Under the pieces are notes generated by a model. That model was not told the DNA's origin, searched no databases, and was given only the letters and a program-made list of their open reading frames with translations. Of a DNA stretch of 64,000 bases, positions 42,476 to 53,901 are shown piece after piece. A program made the position numbers and the translations under genes. The stretch is from Galaxea fascicularis. Lineage: Eukaryota > Cnidaria > Anthozoa > Scleractinia > Euphylliidae. Every line of letters begins with the position of its first letter. Positions within the stretch are counted from its first letter, which is position 1. The stretch covers positions 12,017,117 through 12,081,116 of the forward strand of contig OX419345.1 in the NCBI GenBank assembly GCA_948470475.1, given 5' to 3'.

Positions 42476-43745
42476 TTTAAGGTTTCAGGTTGCTCAATGA
42501 ATAATTTTCTGTGATAAATTGTAGTGCTTGGCAGCCCTTCAGTTGCTTTATGATCATGCTAAAAAAAATGTTTAATAAACTGACAGTTAAGCAGGCTTAT
42601 AAGGGCATTCCACTGTTGAGGTGACTTTAGGAAATCATTTTGGCAATTAAACTTTGTTAAGACCAATGTAACAGAGGAATGCCACACTTCTTTACTGCAG
42701 AAACAGAGAGTAGGGTAAGGTAGAACAGAGAATACTTTTTTTTTTTCAGATTATCTGACCATGAAAGGCTATTGCCAGTGGTCTTCACTAGTTGTTATTG
42801 TTCAAGAAAAAGATTTGTTTTGATAAATAGAAAATCGGCTAGACTAGTGTCCCCAAAATGTTTTGTGGGGCACCACCAAAATTTTGAAGATCAAGAACAA
42901 GTTTATATGTTTCTTGCTAGTTTCATTTTCAGTTCAAATGATTCTGTGCCTCGTTTTCACTTTTTTAAAGGGTTGCCAGTGATGGAACGTGTAGAACTTC
43001 TTTTGACAAAATCACTACTTCACCAAGTACAGTGAAAAAAGGATACCAGAACAATGATCATCGAAGATGAAACACTCTCTTGTTTTACTTGCGTTAATAT
43101 CAGGGACTAAATGTTTGAATACAGTTACTCTATTTAATTTATTAATACATTTTAGTGGTATAGCAGCTGCTGGCAAGCTTTCTCTTGAATTGGGAAACCG
43201 TTTTTATAGTCTGTCTTTAAAAACATTTCCATTGAATACTCTTTATGATTATTTTCTCTTACATCTTCGAAAGAATAGTGGCAATTGAATTGTTAAGCTT
43301 TCACCAAGTTAAAGCTTCTGAAGGGAATTGTGATGAGAAATATCTCTATCCTTACAAAGTAAATAATTGGGATCTCAGGAGAGTATATATCTCCCATAGA
43401 AGAACCTAGTGTATGCAAAAAGAAATATTTATTTTTCAAAACCTTGCCAAAAGATGAGAGAAATATAAACATATATGAAGTTTATTTATCACCTCAACCA
43501 GTTCCTTTGCACTGGTGAAAAATATTTATATATTTTCTTTTTAAACGACATTGTTCCCTGTTATTCAAACAACCAATTGAAAATTTGTATCTATAATTCT
43601 TTAATATATTATTTACAAGCTAATTTGCATATTGTTTACAAGTGCACACATTTTGGAAAGGCTTTATGTATGTGATTATATATATTTACATTCAGTGATG
43701 TTACTTGATTTCTTGTACAGTTCAATAAAGAGTTGAACACCAGTG
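42476..43745 (+). other. TLCD3 3' UTR or alternative last exon
   Basis: A strong polypyrimidine acceptor (TACTTTTTTTTTTTTTCAG to 42749) opens a frame to 43035 that is in phase with exon 5 spliced at 42471. The sequence is not conserved as far as I can tell, so it may be untranslated. Confidence 0.45.
43724..43729 (+). terminator. Polyadenylation signal AATAAA (TLCD3)
   Basis: AATAAA in TTCAATAAAGAG, followed by a T/G-rich stretch, is the best-placed signal after the TLCD3 stop. Confidence 0.5.
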
Positions 43746-43755
43746 CTTGGTCAGG

Positions 43756-44030
43756 TTATTTGAATGGTACTTGAGGCAAGTTGGACCTTGCTGTGGTTAT
43801 TATGTATGCAGCTTCACATTTTCCTGATACTAATGCATGTATATTTTTGCACAAATAATCTTCTATAATATCAGATAACACAGTACCAGTTTTTTCAAAA
43901 TGGTGGAGGTTGAAGTCCACAGAAGAAAATCCCCAGATTGGCATAATGTTGACGGGAACATTTGCATTAATAACCAAAGATAAATCAGATTTTCCCAAGT
44001 CGTAGGCCAAGAGAACTGGTTTTTCTTTGT
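43756..44030 (-). CDS. Possible terminal exon of a minus-strand gene
   Basis: The minus frame reads DKEKPVLLAYDLGKSDLSLV, NIMPIWGFSSVDFNLHHFEK and ends SNLPQVPFK before the stop. An AAAATAG acceptor-like site precedes it at about 44030. It looks protein-like in composition but I do not recognise it. It would be convergent with TLCD3, tail to tail. Confidence 0.35.
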
Positions 44031-44044
44031 CCTATTTTAACACT

Positions 44045-44472
44045 AATAATACACTTGAAAAAATTACTCGATTGTGATTGGCTGAGAGCAGTGCAGTTCA
44101 AGTGTAACACCAGTGCAAAAAAGTGTAACACGAGTGCAAATTACAACGACAATTTCTGAAGTTAAAACGAAGACTCAAAGACTTCCGAAGACCAACCGAT
44201 GTATTTCGAAGACCGCCGAATATCGTGCGAAACCTTCCGAAGATTTCCGAAGATCGCTCGAATGCTTCCGAAGATTACCCGAACACTATCGAAGATTCCC
44301 GACGATTACCCGAATATTACCGAACATTACCGAACACTCTCCGGTGATCTCCGGATATTTTCGAAGCTTCTCCAAGTTTCAGAAGATCGAGGGCAATGCC
44401 TTCTGCGTACCTCAGTAGTCAATGTATGGGCTTGAAGCTTTATAAGTAGTCTATTTTTTCAAGTGTATTATT
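44045..44472. mobile_element. TIR element with TTCCGAAGAT array (copy 1)
   Basis: AATAATACACTTGAAAAAAT at 44045 is perfectly inverted at 44453-44472. Inside, TTCCGAAGAT-like units recur every 10-12 bp from about 44180 to 44380. A related inverted copy is at 58798. Confidence 0.8.
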
Positions 44473-44477
44473 AATAA

Positions 44478-44485
44478 GTAATCAC

Positions 44486-44529
<44 letters not shown>

Positions 44530-44644
44530 GTTTTCAAAGACCACAAATTGCACTTGCCCTACGGGCTCGTGCAATTTTGTTGGTCTTTGAAAAAATTTAC
44601 TCGTATTTATTTATTCCAAATTGCACTCGCAATCATGTGATTAC
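44478..44644. mobile_element. GTAATCACATGAT MITE (copy 1)
   Basis: GTAATCACATGAT at 44478 is inverted to 44644. The arms continue through TTTGGAATAAATAA and a central CAAAGACCA..TGGTCTTTG pair, so the whole unit folds into a hairpin. It is directly adjacent to the previous element. Confidence 0.75.
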
Positions 44645-44933
44645 CTATTCAAATGCAATAGGACCGGTTTGGGTTCTGTACGCTGGTTTGGGTTTTTTAG
44701 TGACAACTGGTATACAACAGATGTTAAACTTATGGAATTACAAAAATAAAAGTAAAATCCACACCATGCCACATAACTGTTTTATTGACACATGAATGCC
44801 GAATGCTCATATGCTGAACGTTACCGTTCAACCTTTCCATGATTCTTTTCCTCTGCTTCTATTTCAGTCTCGGTCTCGGTTGCTGTTTCTGTCGTTTCAT
44901 ACACTGACAAGAGCCATAATGGGACGCTTGTAA
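44645..44933. other. Non-coding, nothing recognised
   Basis: No supported gene or repeat. Confidence 0.4.
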
Positions 44934-45075
44934 TAGACCTTTTGTATAAGTGGCAATGTACATCCTAAGCCTCACCTTCATGTGAAAAATCCTTTGTCTA
45001 GAAACATAAGTACGAGGCTAAGGATGTACAAAGTATTGCTATTCAAATTTAGGCGCCATTTATGCAAAGGGTCTA
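44934..45075. mobile_element. 142 bp MITE
   Basis: TAGACCTTTTGTATAA and TTATGCAAAGGGTCTA are inverted ends, with TGTACATCCTAAGCCTC paired to GAGGCTAAGGATGTACA inside. Confidence 0.65.
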
Positions 45076-45690
45076 TGGGGTATGGGATATCTTAATTTCA
45101 AAAAACCTGTGTTTAGAAACAAGCAAGCAACTTCTGGTCTTCCGATAGAATCGTTTCCGTGCGCGCGAGGCTTGGGAGCTAGTCGGACTTTGTTGAAAAG
45201 GTGCCAAAAATAGTGGTTGCAAAGGCGAAGTGAACGCAGCTTGTTTTCAAAATGCTTTTTTCAGTCTTTTGTGAGGAAGAACAACTACGGATTGCCGGAT
45301 TTCATGCACAACAAGTTATTGGATTGTAAAATGTAATCAGCACAGAAAATTGCAGCGAGTACTGTGAGCTGGAAAACCTTTCGCCGAATCTTTCGATTTG
45401 CAGTATATTCAGGCTTAATAAAGGTTGAGATATGGTCAAACTTCGTGGAGTTGGAATCTTGCGTTGACTCCTTGTCTCGGTTTAATAGAGTGTTCGAGTG
45501 TTTGAGCGACGGGGAGTGGTATTTGCATTCGTTGAAAAGGTAGTAACCACGGGCTAGATTGAGACAAAAAAGTACTGCATTGTTCGCTCAAATTACAGGC
45601 AACCCAAGCTCTCGCTGTGTGTGCGTGATGGCGGTGATGGCAAAATTATAGGAGTTTGTATGGGAATATTTACGATCAGTCTGAGGTGTT
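45076..45690. other. Non-coding, nothing recognised
   Basis: No supported gene, RNA or repeat. Confidence 0.4.
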
Positions 45691-45858
45691 GCGCTGCCGC
45701 CACAAGACTGGGGCTGGAAACTGGTAGATGGAAGACTCCTGCCCGTAAGAACTGACCTACCAGCAGCTTATGCGTCTTTGTTAGAGATTGTTAGGTGCAA
45801 CTGTAAATCTGACTGTGGCTCCCAGAGATGTTCATGCAGAAAACATGGAGTAGTATAT
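45691..45858 (+). pseudogene. Cysteine-rich domain fragment (multicopy cnidarian type)
   Basis: The frame reads LPPQDWGWKLVDGRLLPV then LLEIVRCNCKSDCGSQRCSC and RKHG. The C-x-C-x3-C-x4-C-x-C spacing after a WGW..DG..L.PV lead is a short domain I recall from many anthozoan predicted proteins. The hairpin element at 45848 cuts it off. Confidence 0.5.
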
Positions 45859-45997
45859 AAGGGTGGCCTCAAATACCGCCTCCAGGGAAGGTATTAGTTA
45901 ATCAAGGGTCGCGAGGGTGGTGTTGTCGTCCTGCGACCCTTGGTTAACTAATACCTTCCCCTCCGGCAGTATTTGAGGCCACCCCTATATACTACTC
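45848..45997. mobile_element. 150 bp near-perfect hairpin element
   Basis: GAGTAGTATATAAGGGTGGC at 45848 is inverted at the right end (to 45997). Arms of about 65 bp pair nearly throughout, including GAAGGTATTAGTTAA and CAAGGGTCGC, over a ~20 bp loop. It truncates the upstream cysteine-rich fragment. Confidence 0.85.
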
Positions 45998-46186
45998 GGG
46001 GAGGGGCCACCCAACCAGGACCTAGCCAACCCAGCCAACCCCACGCGGTTGCCGGCGGTTGCTCGCGGTTAAGCTCGGTTGTTTATGCTTGTCCCCGATT
46101 GAGCGCGATGGAGAAGGTTGCGCGCGGCTGAGGGGCCCGCCAGCCAACCGTACCCGCCTATTAGAGAGAGGGGGTGCCCGGTAACT

Positions 46187-47164
46187 ATGGCTGCAGCAAG
46201 TTTAAGCCGAGTCCCACCTCTTGCGGACTCAAGAATGGAATATAGGGAGCAAGAAAACAGCGCCGTGGATCTCTCAGACCTTTGAGCACTGCTGGCCGCG
46301 AGAATCGAGGAGGAGGGCGAGACCTTCCTTGCAAGGGTGATCGCGGAGCTCGCGGAGGAGGCAACACCTTCTTGCGTTGCCTTCGTACAAAACTTGATAG
46401 ATGAACCGCTTGTGGCAGCGCAGCTGCCCGCCTCACTGCGCCCACAACCCTTTCTTCCACGCCCTCTACCTAGGCAGCTCCCACGATGCCGTGAAGCTTG
46501 CCGACCGTTTGATACCTGTGCTTCCCCAAGAAGGCGGGCCGTGATCCCCTACAACATCATTGATCTGTTCGACGACCAAAAAGAGGCTGGAACGGAAAAA
46601 GTGAGGGGGCACTGGTTCGTCAGATGGCGAACAATCAACAACCTGAAGGAAAACAAAACGCCCACAATTATGGTCAAAATTCGCGGGAAAATCAAAACAG
46701 CTTTCTATTTTCGGCACATTTTCAGCTATCAGCTGCAAAACATCGAACACGGAGATGAAATCCTGATCTACAAAAACACCGGCTCCCCATGGTTCAATTC
46801 TCTTGCAGATGCAGAAAAGTGGTTGAACGACCAAGAGGGCGGGCGGCTGGGGATGCAGACGACAAGATCAGACCAAGCACGAAATGGGTGTTCAGGAACT
46901 TCTTTAACCTTGACCTGAAAGCGATTCAAGACCTTCAACCCTTGGTCGGAACCGGCCCCCTTCCCGGCTGGCTGCGCAACTTTGCGCACGGTCGCGCAGT
47001 TGTGGCCCTGGACACTTCACAGGACAACCTGTGTTTCTGGCGCTGCATCGCGGTGCACCGCGGCGTAAGGCCCGACCGATCCACCGCGGAGGCCCGGTGG
47101 CTCGCTGAAAGTTTCCTCGGAACCCGCCTGACGCTCCCAGAACGTCTCTTTACGAGTTGGACAG
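46187..47164 (+). pseudogene. Polinton-type DNA polymerase B, N-terminal region (broken)
   Basis: An ATG at 46187 is followed after 32 codons by an in-frame stop at 46283. The frame then stays open, and shifts near 46850. A block with CFWRCIAVHRG, typical of the N-terminal region of animal Polinton polymerases, lies near 47025-47060. The protein is cut at 47164 by a LINE. Described as found; no reconstruction was attempted. Confidence 0.6.
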
Positions 47165-50100
47165 GTATACTTTTACCGAGAAAATCAGTCGTAGCAACCA
47201 TTGATTGTTTATGTGCTGACCTCGACCTTGTCGATATTTGGAGGGTTAAAAAATCCTTCCACAAAAAGTTATAGTTGGAGCCAAAACTCGCCTATGATTC
47301 TTTGCCGCCTAGACTACTGGCTTATTTCGAATAAGTTAAAGGACTTGGCTATAACAACAGATATCATTCCATCCATTAAAACTGATCATGCGGCCATTTC
47401 GATAGAGTTCAGTATCAGTGAAAATCATATCAAAGGTCCTGGCCATTGAAAAATTAATTGATCGCTTTTGGATAATGAAGACTATGTTAGAGAGGTAACA
47501 GCTAAAATACCTATTTGGCTGATAGAAGGTCAAAATGAATTGACAGACAACAGAAGCATCTGGGATTGGACTAAGTATAAAATCAGAGCTCATGCAACTC
47601 GCCAGTATTCGAAAAAAAAAGAAATGCATCTTCAAAAGGAAGTGGATAAAGCTAAGCAATTATTTGATTCAGACCCTAATACCAACAATGCCTATGTTCT
47701 TAATTCGGCAAAAGAAAAATTAGAACTTCTTTATGAAGAAAAACTTCAAGGTATCGTTATTCGTGCGCGAGCGCGCTGGTGGGAACACGGCGAGAAGAGT
47801 ACAAAATATTTTCTTAATTAAGAGAAAAGAAATCATGTTAAAAAACATGTGCGGAAACTGAAAATTAGTGGCTCGATTATCACGGATCCCTTTAATATTC
47901 TTTCCGAACAAAAACGTTTTTATCAAGAATTATATACAAGCCAGGTTAAGAAAGCAGACAACACGCGAGCAACAGAATTTTTCTTGAATAATTTAAATAT
48001 CCCTAGCCTTACAGTACAACAAAGGTGATCGAGCGAGGGCAAAAAAAGTTCAAACGAATGTGCTAAGGCTTTAGAAACCTTTCAACTCAACAAAGCCCCA
48101 GAAAATGACGGAATTCCAATTGAATTTTATAGAACTTTTTGGTCGTTCATTAGCGAACCTTTCATTAGGTGCGCGAATGAATGTTTTGAAAAAGGTGAAA
48201 TGTCAATTTCCCAGAAACACACAGTAATTACTCTTATTGAAAAGAAAGGAAAGGATCGCTCCTTTTTGGAAAATTGGCGGCCAATTTCTCTTGTTAATAT
48301 AGACACGAAAATTGTGTCTAAGGTTCTAGCGACTGGAATAAAAAAATGTTCTACCAGATATTATCCATCATAACCAAAGTGGCTTTGTTAAGGATCGCTA
48401 TATAGGAGAAACTGTACGATCGGTCTTTGATTTAATGGATTTTACTCTTAAAGAAAATCTCCCAGGTCTAATGATTTCTGCAGACTTTCATAAAGCATTC
48501 GACAGTGTAGAGTGGAATCATCTTGTTACCTGCCGTGAGGCATTTTGTTTTGGTCCCGACTTTATCAGATGGGTTAAGGCACTGTGCAGGAATATACAAA
48601 GTTGTGTTATTAATAATGGTCTTACAACAGACTATTTTGCTTTAGAACGAGGGGTGAGACAGGGTGATCCCTTGCCTCCTTATTTATTCGTGGTTGTAGT
48701 TTAGACTCTTGCTATAGCAATTCGATAAAATACAGCGATAAAAGGTATCTCGATTGGCAAAGAGGAAACAAAGCTTCTCCAATACGCTGATGATGCGACA
48801 GCAGTTCTATCAGACAGAGATTCTGCGCATGCCCTTTTCAACCTCCTAGAAGTTTTCAGGAAATTGTCAGGTCTTAAGATAAATACATCTAAAACTGAAG
48901 GAATGTGGGTTGGTTCCTTAAGAAATAACAACTCAAAACCCTTTGGTATTAAATGGAGTGGCGAACCAATCAAAGCCCTTGGGGTCTATTATTCCTATAA
49001 AACTAAATTACTGCACGAAAAGAATTTTATCGAGAGGTTGGACAAGGTCAAAAAACTTGTAAATGTCTGGTCTTCAAGAAGTCTTTCCTTTTATGGGAAA
49101 GTGACAGTTATAAAGTGTTTAATTATTCCTAAATTTGTTTATGCCTTGTCACTTCTGCCTGCTCCAAAGCAAATCGTCCAAGAGTTGAACCGAATATTAT
49201 TTAAATTTTTATGGAAAGGAACAGATAAAGTAACAAGACTGTCCACGATAAATGAATACGAGAACGGCGGACTAAAAATGATCGATCTTGAAAGTATGGT
49301 AAACGGCTAGCCTGGCTGAAAAGAACCTTTGGAGGGTGTGAAGGTGCTTGGAAAAGCTACCTTCCTTTTTTCTCTGGAGAACTAACTAACTATGATATTA
49401 AAGATCATCATGTTCCTTCCCTTTTTTATTCTGAGTTACTTGTAGTCAGAATTCCGAGACATTTATGATACTAAAAAAGAATGGCGACATATAGTGTGGA
49501 ACAACAAAGAGATACGAATAAACAATAAACCCATCTTCTATGGAACTCTTTTTGAAAATCAAATGGCATAATCTATATATGTAAACGACCTTTTATTTGA
49601 CATAGACACCGCAGATTCTTTTATGATTATTTCAAGTAAAATAGGCAAAACTAACTTTTTAACTTGGGCAGGACTTCGCCTCCGTACCTTTATACTTAAA
49701 AACTAAGGAAGGCACCCCCTCTGAAATGTCCTTATTGGTAACGATACATAACAAAGACTTTGATGTGTTAAAAAATAAATCTAAGGACCACTAAACATTA
49801 ATAAAAAGCTCAAAAGCTAAGCTTCCAAGCAATTCTCGATGCTTGAGAGAAACTTTAAATTTGTCAGAAGATCACTTGAAAAAGGTTTTCTGGCTACCGC
49901 ATAAGGTGTCCTTTGAATCACATACAAAAGCATTTTAATACAAAATTTTTAACTCAATACTATTTACTAAAACAAAGTTGTTTAAGATAGGTTACATCTC
50001 AGAGGATAAATGTTCGTTCTGTAAATCAGAACCAGAAACCCCGCACCATCTCCTTTTTTTTCACTGTAGCCTTGTGCAACACTTTTGGAAGGATTTCCAA

Positions 50101-50190
50101 TACTTCTGCTACCTATTGACAAGGGAATTCGTCCATCTTACTCTGCAAGATGTCATGATTGGCATTGTTTACACAAATTACCAAAAAGCT
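47165..50190 (+). mobile_element. 5'-truncated L1/Tx1-like LINE inside the Polinton
   Basis: It starts within the endonuclease (DLVDIWR, CRLDYWLISNKLKD, TDHAAISIEFS at 47220-47415). The RT has NWRPISLVNIDTKI, FHKAFDSVEWNHL (motif A), GVRQGDPLPPYLF (motif B), YADDATAVL (motif C) and LKINTSKTEGMWVGS, then WSSRSLSFYGKVTVIKCLII and GGLKMIDLESM. A zinc-knuckle-like C..C...TPHHLLFFHC block lies near 50010-50070. At least six stops or frameshifts disable it. Polymerase sequence resumes directly after it. Confidence 0.85.
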
Positions 50191-51055
50191 CCGGTAAAGG
50201 TGAACCACAGTCTGACGATTGGGGCGTTCGACGGCCACACCTTCCTGATAAAGGACATCACAAAACTGGCGAAGGCTTACCTGTGCGCGCACTGCAACGC
50301 GACGTTCATGCAACCTCATCCCCTTCAACGGCACAGCCCGATCTGCTCCAAAGAAGAGACCAGACTTATCCTCCCGAACAGACGAATCGAGGCGCCAAAA
50401 CCGTGTTCGAACAAGCCCTCTTACCCGACAAACAACTGGGCCTTTGATCCACCTCTTAGTTTGAAAGCGAAGCGCACCGGCGGGGAGTTCACATCCACTA
50501 CGCGGCGAGCGGACACGGAGGAGAAAGGAGGATTGAGGGGGCCCCCGTGGACGGGTTCCATCCCGCCAGCAACACCGTTTCCCAGTTTCACGGCTGCCAT
50601 TTCCACGGTGCCAAAGATGGTTCCCCGACTGCGGAGAGAAGCTCACCGACAAAACAGCGGACCAACTCTTCCAGGACACCTGCAAACGGGCCGACAAACT
50701 TCGCAAGGCGGGTTTCAATGTCGTCCAAAAATGGGAGTGCGACTTCAGAGGTCCCGCCAAAACCGGGTAGCTTTCACGAAAACCTTTCCGAACGCAATTA
50801 TCTTCGACTTCGAAACGTTCAGGGATAAAAACTGGCGGAAGGAGCCGACGGGCTCACTGACCCTGGGAAGCGCGCACGTGCGGTCTCGATCGGGGATACT
50901 CTGGAACCCAAACCCACGTACCTTTGCGAGAGAGACCCGAAAGAGCTTTGCCGCAAGTTCATGGAAGAACTGGGCCGGCGGGAGAAAAACATCCGCCAAC
51001 GGGTGCGGGCGGCGTTCGCCCCCGAGGGCTTCCACCTGGTGCCCCCCTCCAGCTA
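50191..51055 (+). pseudogene. DNA polymerase B relic, central region with ExoI
   Basis: After the LINE a C2H2-like block (LCAHCNATFMQPHPLQRHSPIC, residues spaced C-x2-C..H-x5-C) occurs near 50280-50350. The 3'-5' exonuclease motif I with its D-x-E lies in IIFDFETF near 50800-50815. Frames shift between these parts. GC-rich. Confidence 0.6.
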
Positions 51056-51580
51056 GGCCAAAAACAACGAGCGGTGCAATCAGGTGCTCGTCCTCGGGTG
51101 CAACTCCGGCCGCTACGACCTCAACCTCATCAAAGAGCATTTTGTGGAGCAGATGGTCGGGGCCGAAGGGAACATCAAAGTCGTGAAGAACGCAAACAAA
51201 ATCATGTTCCTGCTCACCCCCAACTTCCGCTTCCTCAACATCATCAACTATCTCGGGCCGGGCACCAGGTACGACAATGGACCAAGGCGTACAGCTGCTC
51301 GGCGGAAACGTCGTGGTTCCCGTACGAGTGGTTCGATTTCCCGGCCAAGCTGGATTTTCCGGGGCTGCTGCACTACCCCGCCTGGTATTCCCGTATTCGT
51401 GCTGTCCCTTCCGGAGTGGAAACAGTGCAGGCGCCTGTTCCGAGAGAAAGGCATCCAGACCTTCGCCGACTGGCTGCGCCACTACAACAACCTGGACGTG
51501 GCCCCCGGCCTGGAAGCACTGCAAACAATGCGGGCCTTCTACACCTTCTATCTATCCGATACGCTGGATACTTTCTTTAG
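51056..51580 (+). pseudogene. DNA polymerase B relic, ExoII/ExoIII region
   Basis: One frame has GCNSGRYDLNLIKEHF (ExoII-like, Asn and Asp) and LTPNFRFLNIINYLGPGTRY. After frameshifts another has WFDFPAKLDF, and a third has HYNNLDVAPGLEAL with the Tyr-x3-Asp of ExoIII. The catalytic palm (DTDS-type) is absent because a LINE end cuts the gene near 51575. Confidence 0.6.
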
Positions 51581-52575
51581 GTTTCGCTTAAATTGATTTA
51601 CAGATCCGACATTTTTTAAGCTATTGGGAAAGTCATTTCATAACGTGGCCCTGCTATAAGAGAAGCTTCGCTTTAAATAAGTTTGCCCTCAGAGTTTCTC
51701 AAGTTGTAATTAGAGTACCTCTGAGCGAAAAGAAATTGTTTTATACATCGTTAAGCCTTACTTTTTCTGTCGTCGAATTGATAGTCTGTCCCAGCTAAGG
51801 GTGGATAGGAGGTGGTCTGAGTTCGGCCGCCGACGGGCTGGCTCAGTGGTAGAGCACCGGACTGCTGTGCAGGAGGTGGCGCGTTCCAGCCCTGGCCGGA
51901 CCAACACTCAGGGTCTTTAAATAACTGAGGAGAAAGTGCTACTTTTGTAACTTTTGCTAATGTTAGACTTTCTAGTCTTCTCGGATAAGGACGATAAAAC
52001 CGGAGGTCCCGTCTCACAACTCTCCACAAATTGACTCTGTGGGACGTAAAAGAACCACTATGGACGTAATGAACCCTGGCTGTGACCACCCCTAGTGCTG
52101 ACCTAGAGGGCCCTGCCTTATTGGGTTAAACATGTCTATACCCTCTATAAAGAATGGATATCGTATCGTATCGTATCGTATCAAAAGGCAATCTCGTAAT
52201 TATTCTAGCTGCACGATTCTGCAATTTTTGGAGCTTATCACTCGAGTAGCCACTGAGACAGTCCCAAACCGGGCTGCAATAAATGAAGTTAAAGCAAAAT
52301 TAAAGCGTTATAAATTTAAACGGCAGTTTCCTTCGGAATAAAGGGTCGCACTCGTTTGAGGGCGCCTGTAGCTGACGATACCTTCTTGCTTAGTTCTTCA
52401 TTGTGTTTCCACCCAGTAAGTTGAGCACTTATGGTAACACCCAAGGATTTGGTATGTCTAACCTTCTTGATGATTTGATCGGCAATTCTTTTTTCGAGGT
52501 CTTTATTCTGGACAGATAATCTCTGCCTTGTCCCGATTATCATAAGCCCTGTTTTGTCAACGTTTAAACTACTTT
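51575..52575 (-). mobile_element. LINE 3' end (CR1-like) inserted in the Polinton
   Basis: On the minus strand 52570-52316 reads SSLNVDKTGLMIIGTRQRL, VRHTKSLGVTISAQLT and SSATGALKRVRPFI, the end of a LINE RT. About 51780-51570 gives TYNLRNSEGKL-like, SLIAGPRYEM and VNQFKRNLKKVSS-like final blocks. A SINE splits it. Confidence 0.7.
51830..52185 (+). mobile_element. tRNA-derived SINE with (TATCG)n tail
   Basis: The head resembles a tRNA gene: box A TGGCTCAGTGGTAGAGC (51838-51854), a TGC-containing anticodon-like loop, and a decayed box B GCGTTCCAGCC (51880-51890). The body follows (CTTCTCGGATAAGGACGATAAA, GTGGGACGTAAAAGAACC) and the tail is TATCG repeats at 52146-52180. It sits inside the minus-strand LINE. 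A functional tRNA is ruled out by the broken box B and stem pairing. Confidence 0.8.
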
Positions 52576-52587
52576 GATGACCACCCC

Positions 52588-53240
52588 GTGGTACGTGGTC
52601 CACGGGCGGTCATCAAAGCAGCGCAACGAACCATCCATTACGAGCCGAGGAAAATCTTCACCTGGTTCGTAGAGCAGGTGACCGCCGCGCGCCGCACCGG
52701 AGACGTCGAAAAAAGCAAGGCGCTTCTCGCCGAGGTCTTCAAGCTGGTGAACCTCGAGCATCTTCTCCAGAAGGGCCGCTTGCTCGAAGCCGTCTTCTCG
52801 GGCGACTTGCCTCAATGGAGATTCCTCGGAAACCTGGTGGGGCAGTTCGCCGCTTTCAAGCGCCGCAAGCGTATCGGGGGGTCGGTGAACTACATTACTT
52901 TCCTTTATTTGTTCGTCCGCCAGACCGACGTGGAAGTAAGGCTAGGCAAAGAGGGGATTCTGGTGGAGCTCGCAGGGCCGTTCCGATAGATTAGGGCGGA
53001 AGCTCGCAACAGGGTCGAGCAGGAGTTCAATCGTTGGATGAACGAGGCGGTGTGCGATTCGCCAGGATTTTGGCTGCTGAAGAAGAAGCTCACAGAGGAG
53101 AAGGGCGCCCTCGCCGGCCCAATCTCTCTGATCAAAAAACCGGGAATACTTCGCTTCAGTGAGAGGAGGGATCTCCATGTGGTGTTTGCTGACGAAGTTG
53201 TCAAGCATCTGCGCCCAGATGAGCAGCTCTGGCTCTTCGA
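52588..53240 (+). pseudogene. Unassigned Polinton-region gene
   Basis: An open frame of 133 codons (IFTWFVEQVTAARRTGDVEK, LLAEVFKLVNLEHLL) is followed by an in-frame TAG at 52987, after which the same frame stays open to about 53240 (SPGFWLLKKKLTEEKG, DEQLWLFEGF). It is mostly helical, basic and Glu-rich. The length (~215 codons), GC content and continuity across one stop suggest a recently inactivated gene of the element. Function unknown. Confidence 0.5.
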
Positions 53241-53842
53241 AGGTTTCTCAGCTTCTTGTACTCCAGGCGGGCGAACTCCGCCCGTTCAAACGTTTTGTCG
53301 TACTTTTTCACGGCCACCACGGCTTTGACAGCCAGTCCGAAACAGGTCAGCGCCGCTAGCACAAACGGATTGAGGGTAATCCCTCCCGCGACGGCGCGGG
53401 AAACGATCGCTTTGGTCTCCACGACGGTGCAGATCAGATGTTTTCGCTTGAACGATCGGGAAAGCCGGGCGTATCCGCAGTGCAGCTTGTGGGAAAAAGC
53501 GTAAAAGTGTTTCAACATCTCGACGGTCTCCCTTGGGAGCCCTGCATCGATGTGGTTGAATTGGAAAATGTCGAAGGAAGCGGAGGAGGGGGGCGGCCAC
53601 ATTATATTCAGAGCAGAATTTCCCACAAACTCCACTTCAAGCTGAGCCGTTTTACCCCGGCTAAGCCCGTGTACTGAGAAAACGAGGCCAGTCGCACCAT
53701 CAACCGGCGTTCGTGGCGGGGAAATGTTCACAGTTGTGCTCGATGAAATAGGAGCGAAGTGTGTAAGGGTGTGCCCAGCTTTGGTGACCTTGTAAGTGAA
53801 AATTCCCGGGTGGCTAAGGTGAGGGGAAAGGTTCAACTTCAA
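53201..53842 (-). CDS. Unassigned Polinton-region protein with a membrane segment
   Basis: A minus-strand frame of 213 codons is open throughout. The N-terminal half is beta-rich (GIFTYKVTKAGHTLTHFAPI, GKTAQLEVEFVG). A hydrophobic segment, NPFVLAALTCFGLAVKAVVAV, lies near residue 160, and the tail is Arg/Lys-rich. It may be a minor structural protein of the element, but I cannot assign it. Confidence 0.45.
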   Translation of the reverse strand: MKLNLSPHLSHPGIFTYKVTKAGHTLTHFAPISSSTTVNISPPRTPVDGATGLVFSVHGLSRGKTAQLEVEFVGNSALNIMWPPPSSASFDIFQFNHIDAGLPRETVEMLKHFYAFSHKLHCGYARLSRSFKRKHLICTVVETKAIVSRAVAGGITLNPFVLAALTCFGLAVKAVVAVKKYDKTFERAEFARLEYKKLRNLRRARAAHLGADA

Positions 53843-53901
53843 CTTATCTGCTCACCAAACTGCTGGCAGCTGGAACGTGTCTGTTGAGTTGTCTGTGCCT
53901 G

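Noticed and set aside
50113..50760. 215-codon minus-strand frame in the polymerase region
   Set aside because: Lies opposite plus-strand polymerase sequence with recognisable motifs; GC-rich DNA gives long chance frames.
50745..51524. 259-codon minus-strand frame
   Set aside because: Antisense to the exonuclease region of the polymerase relic; no family likeness.
51830..51902. tRNA gene
   Set aside because: Box A is good, but box B is decayed, acceptor-stem pairing is poor, and a SINE body and TATCG tail follow.
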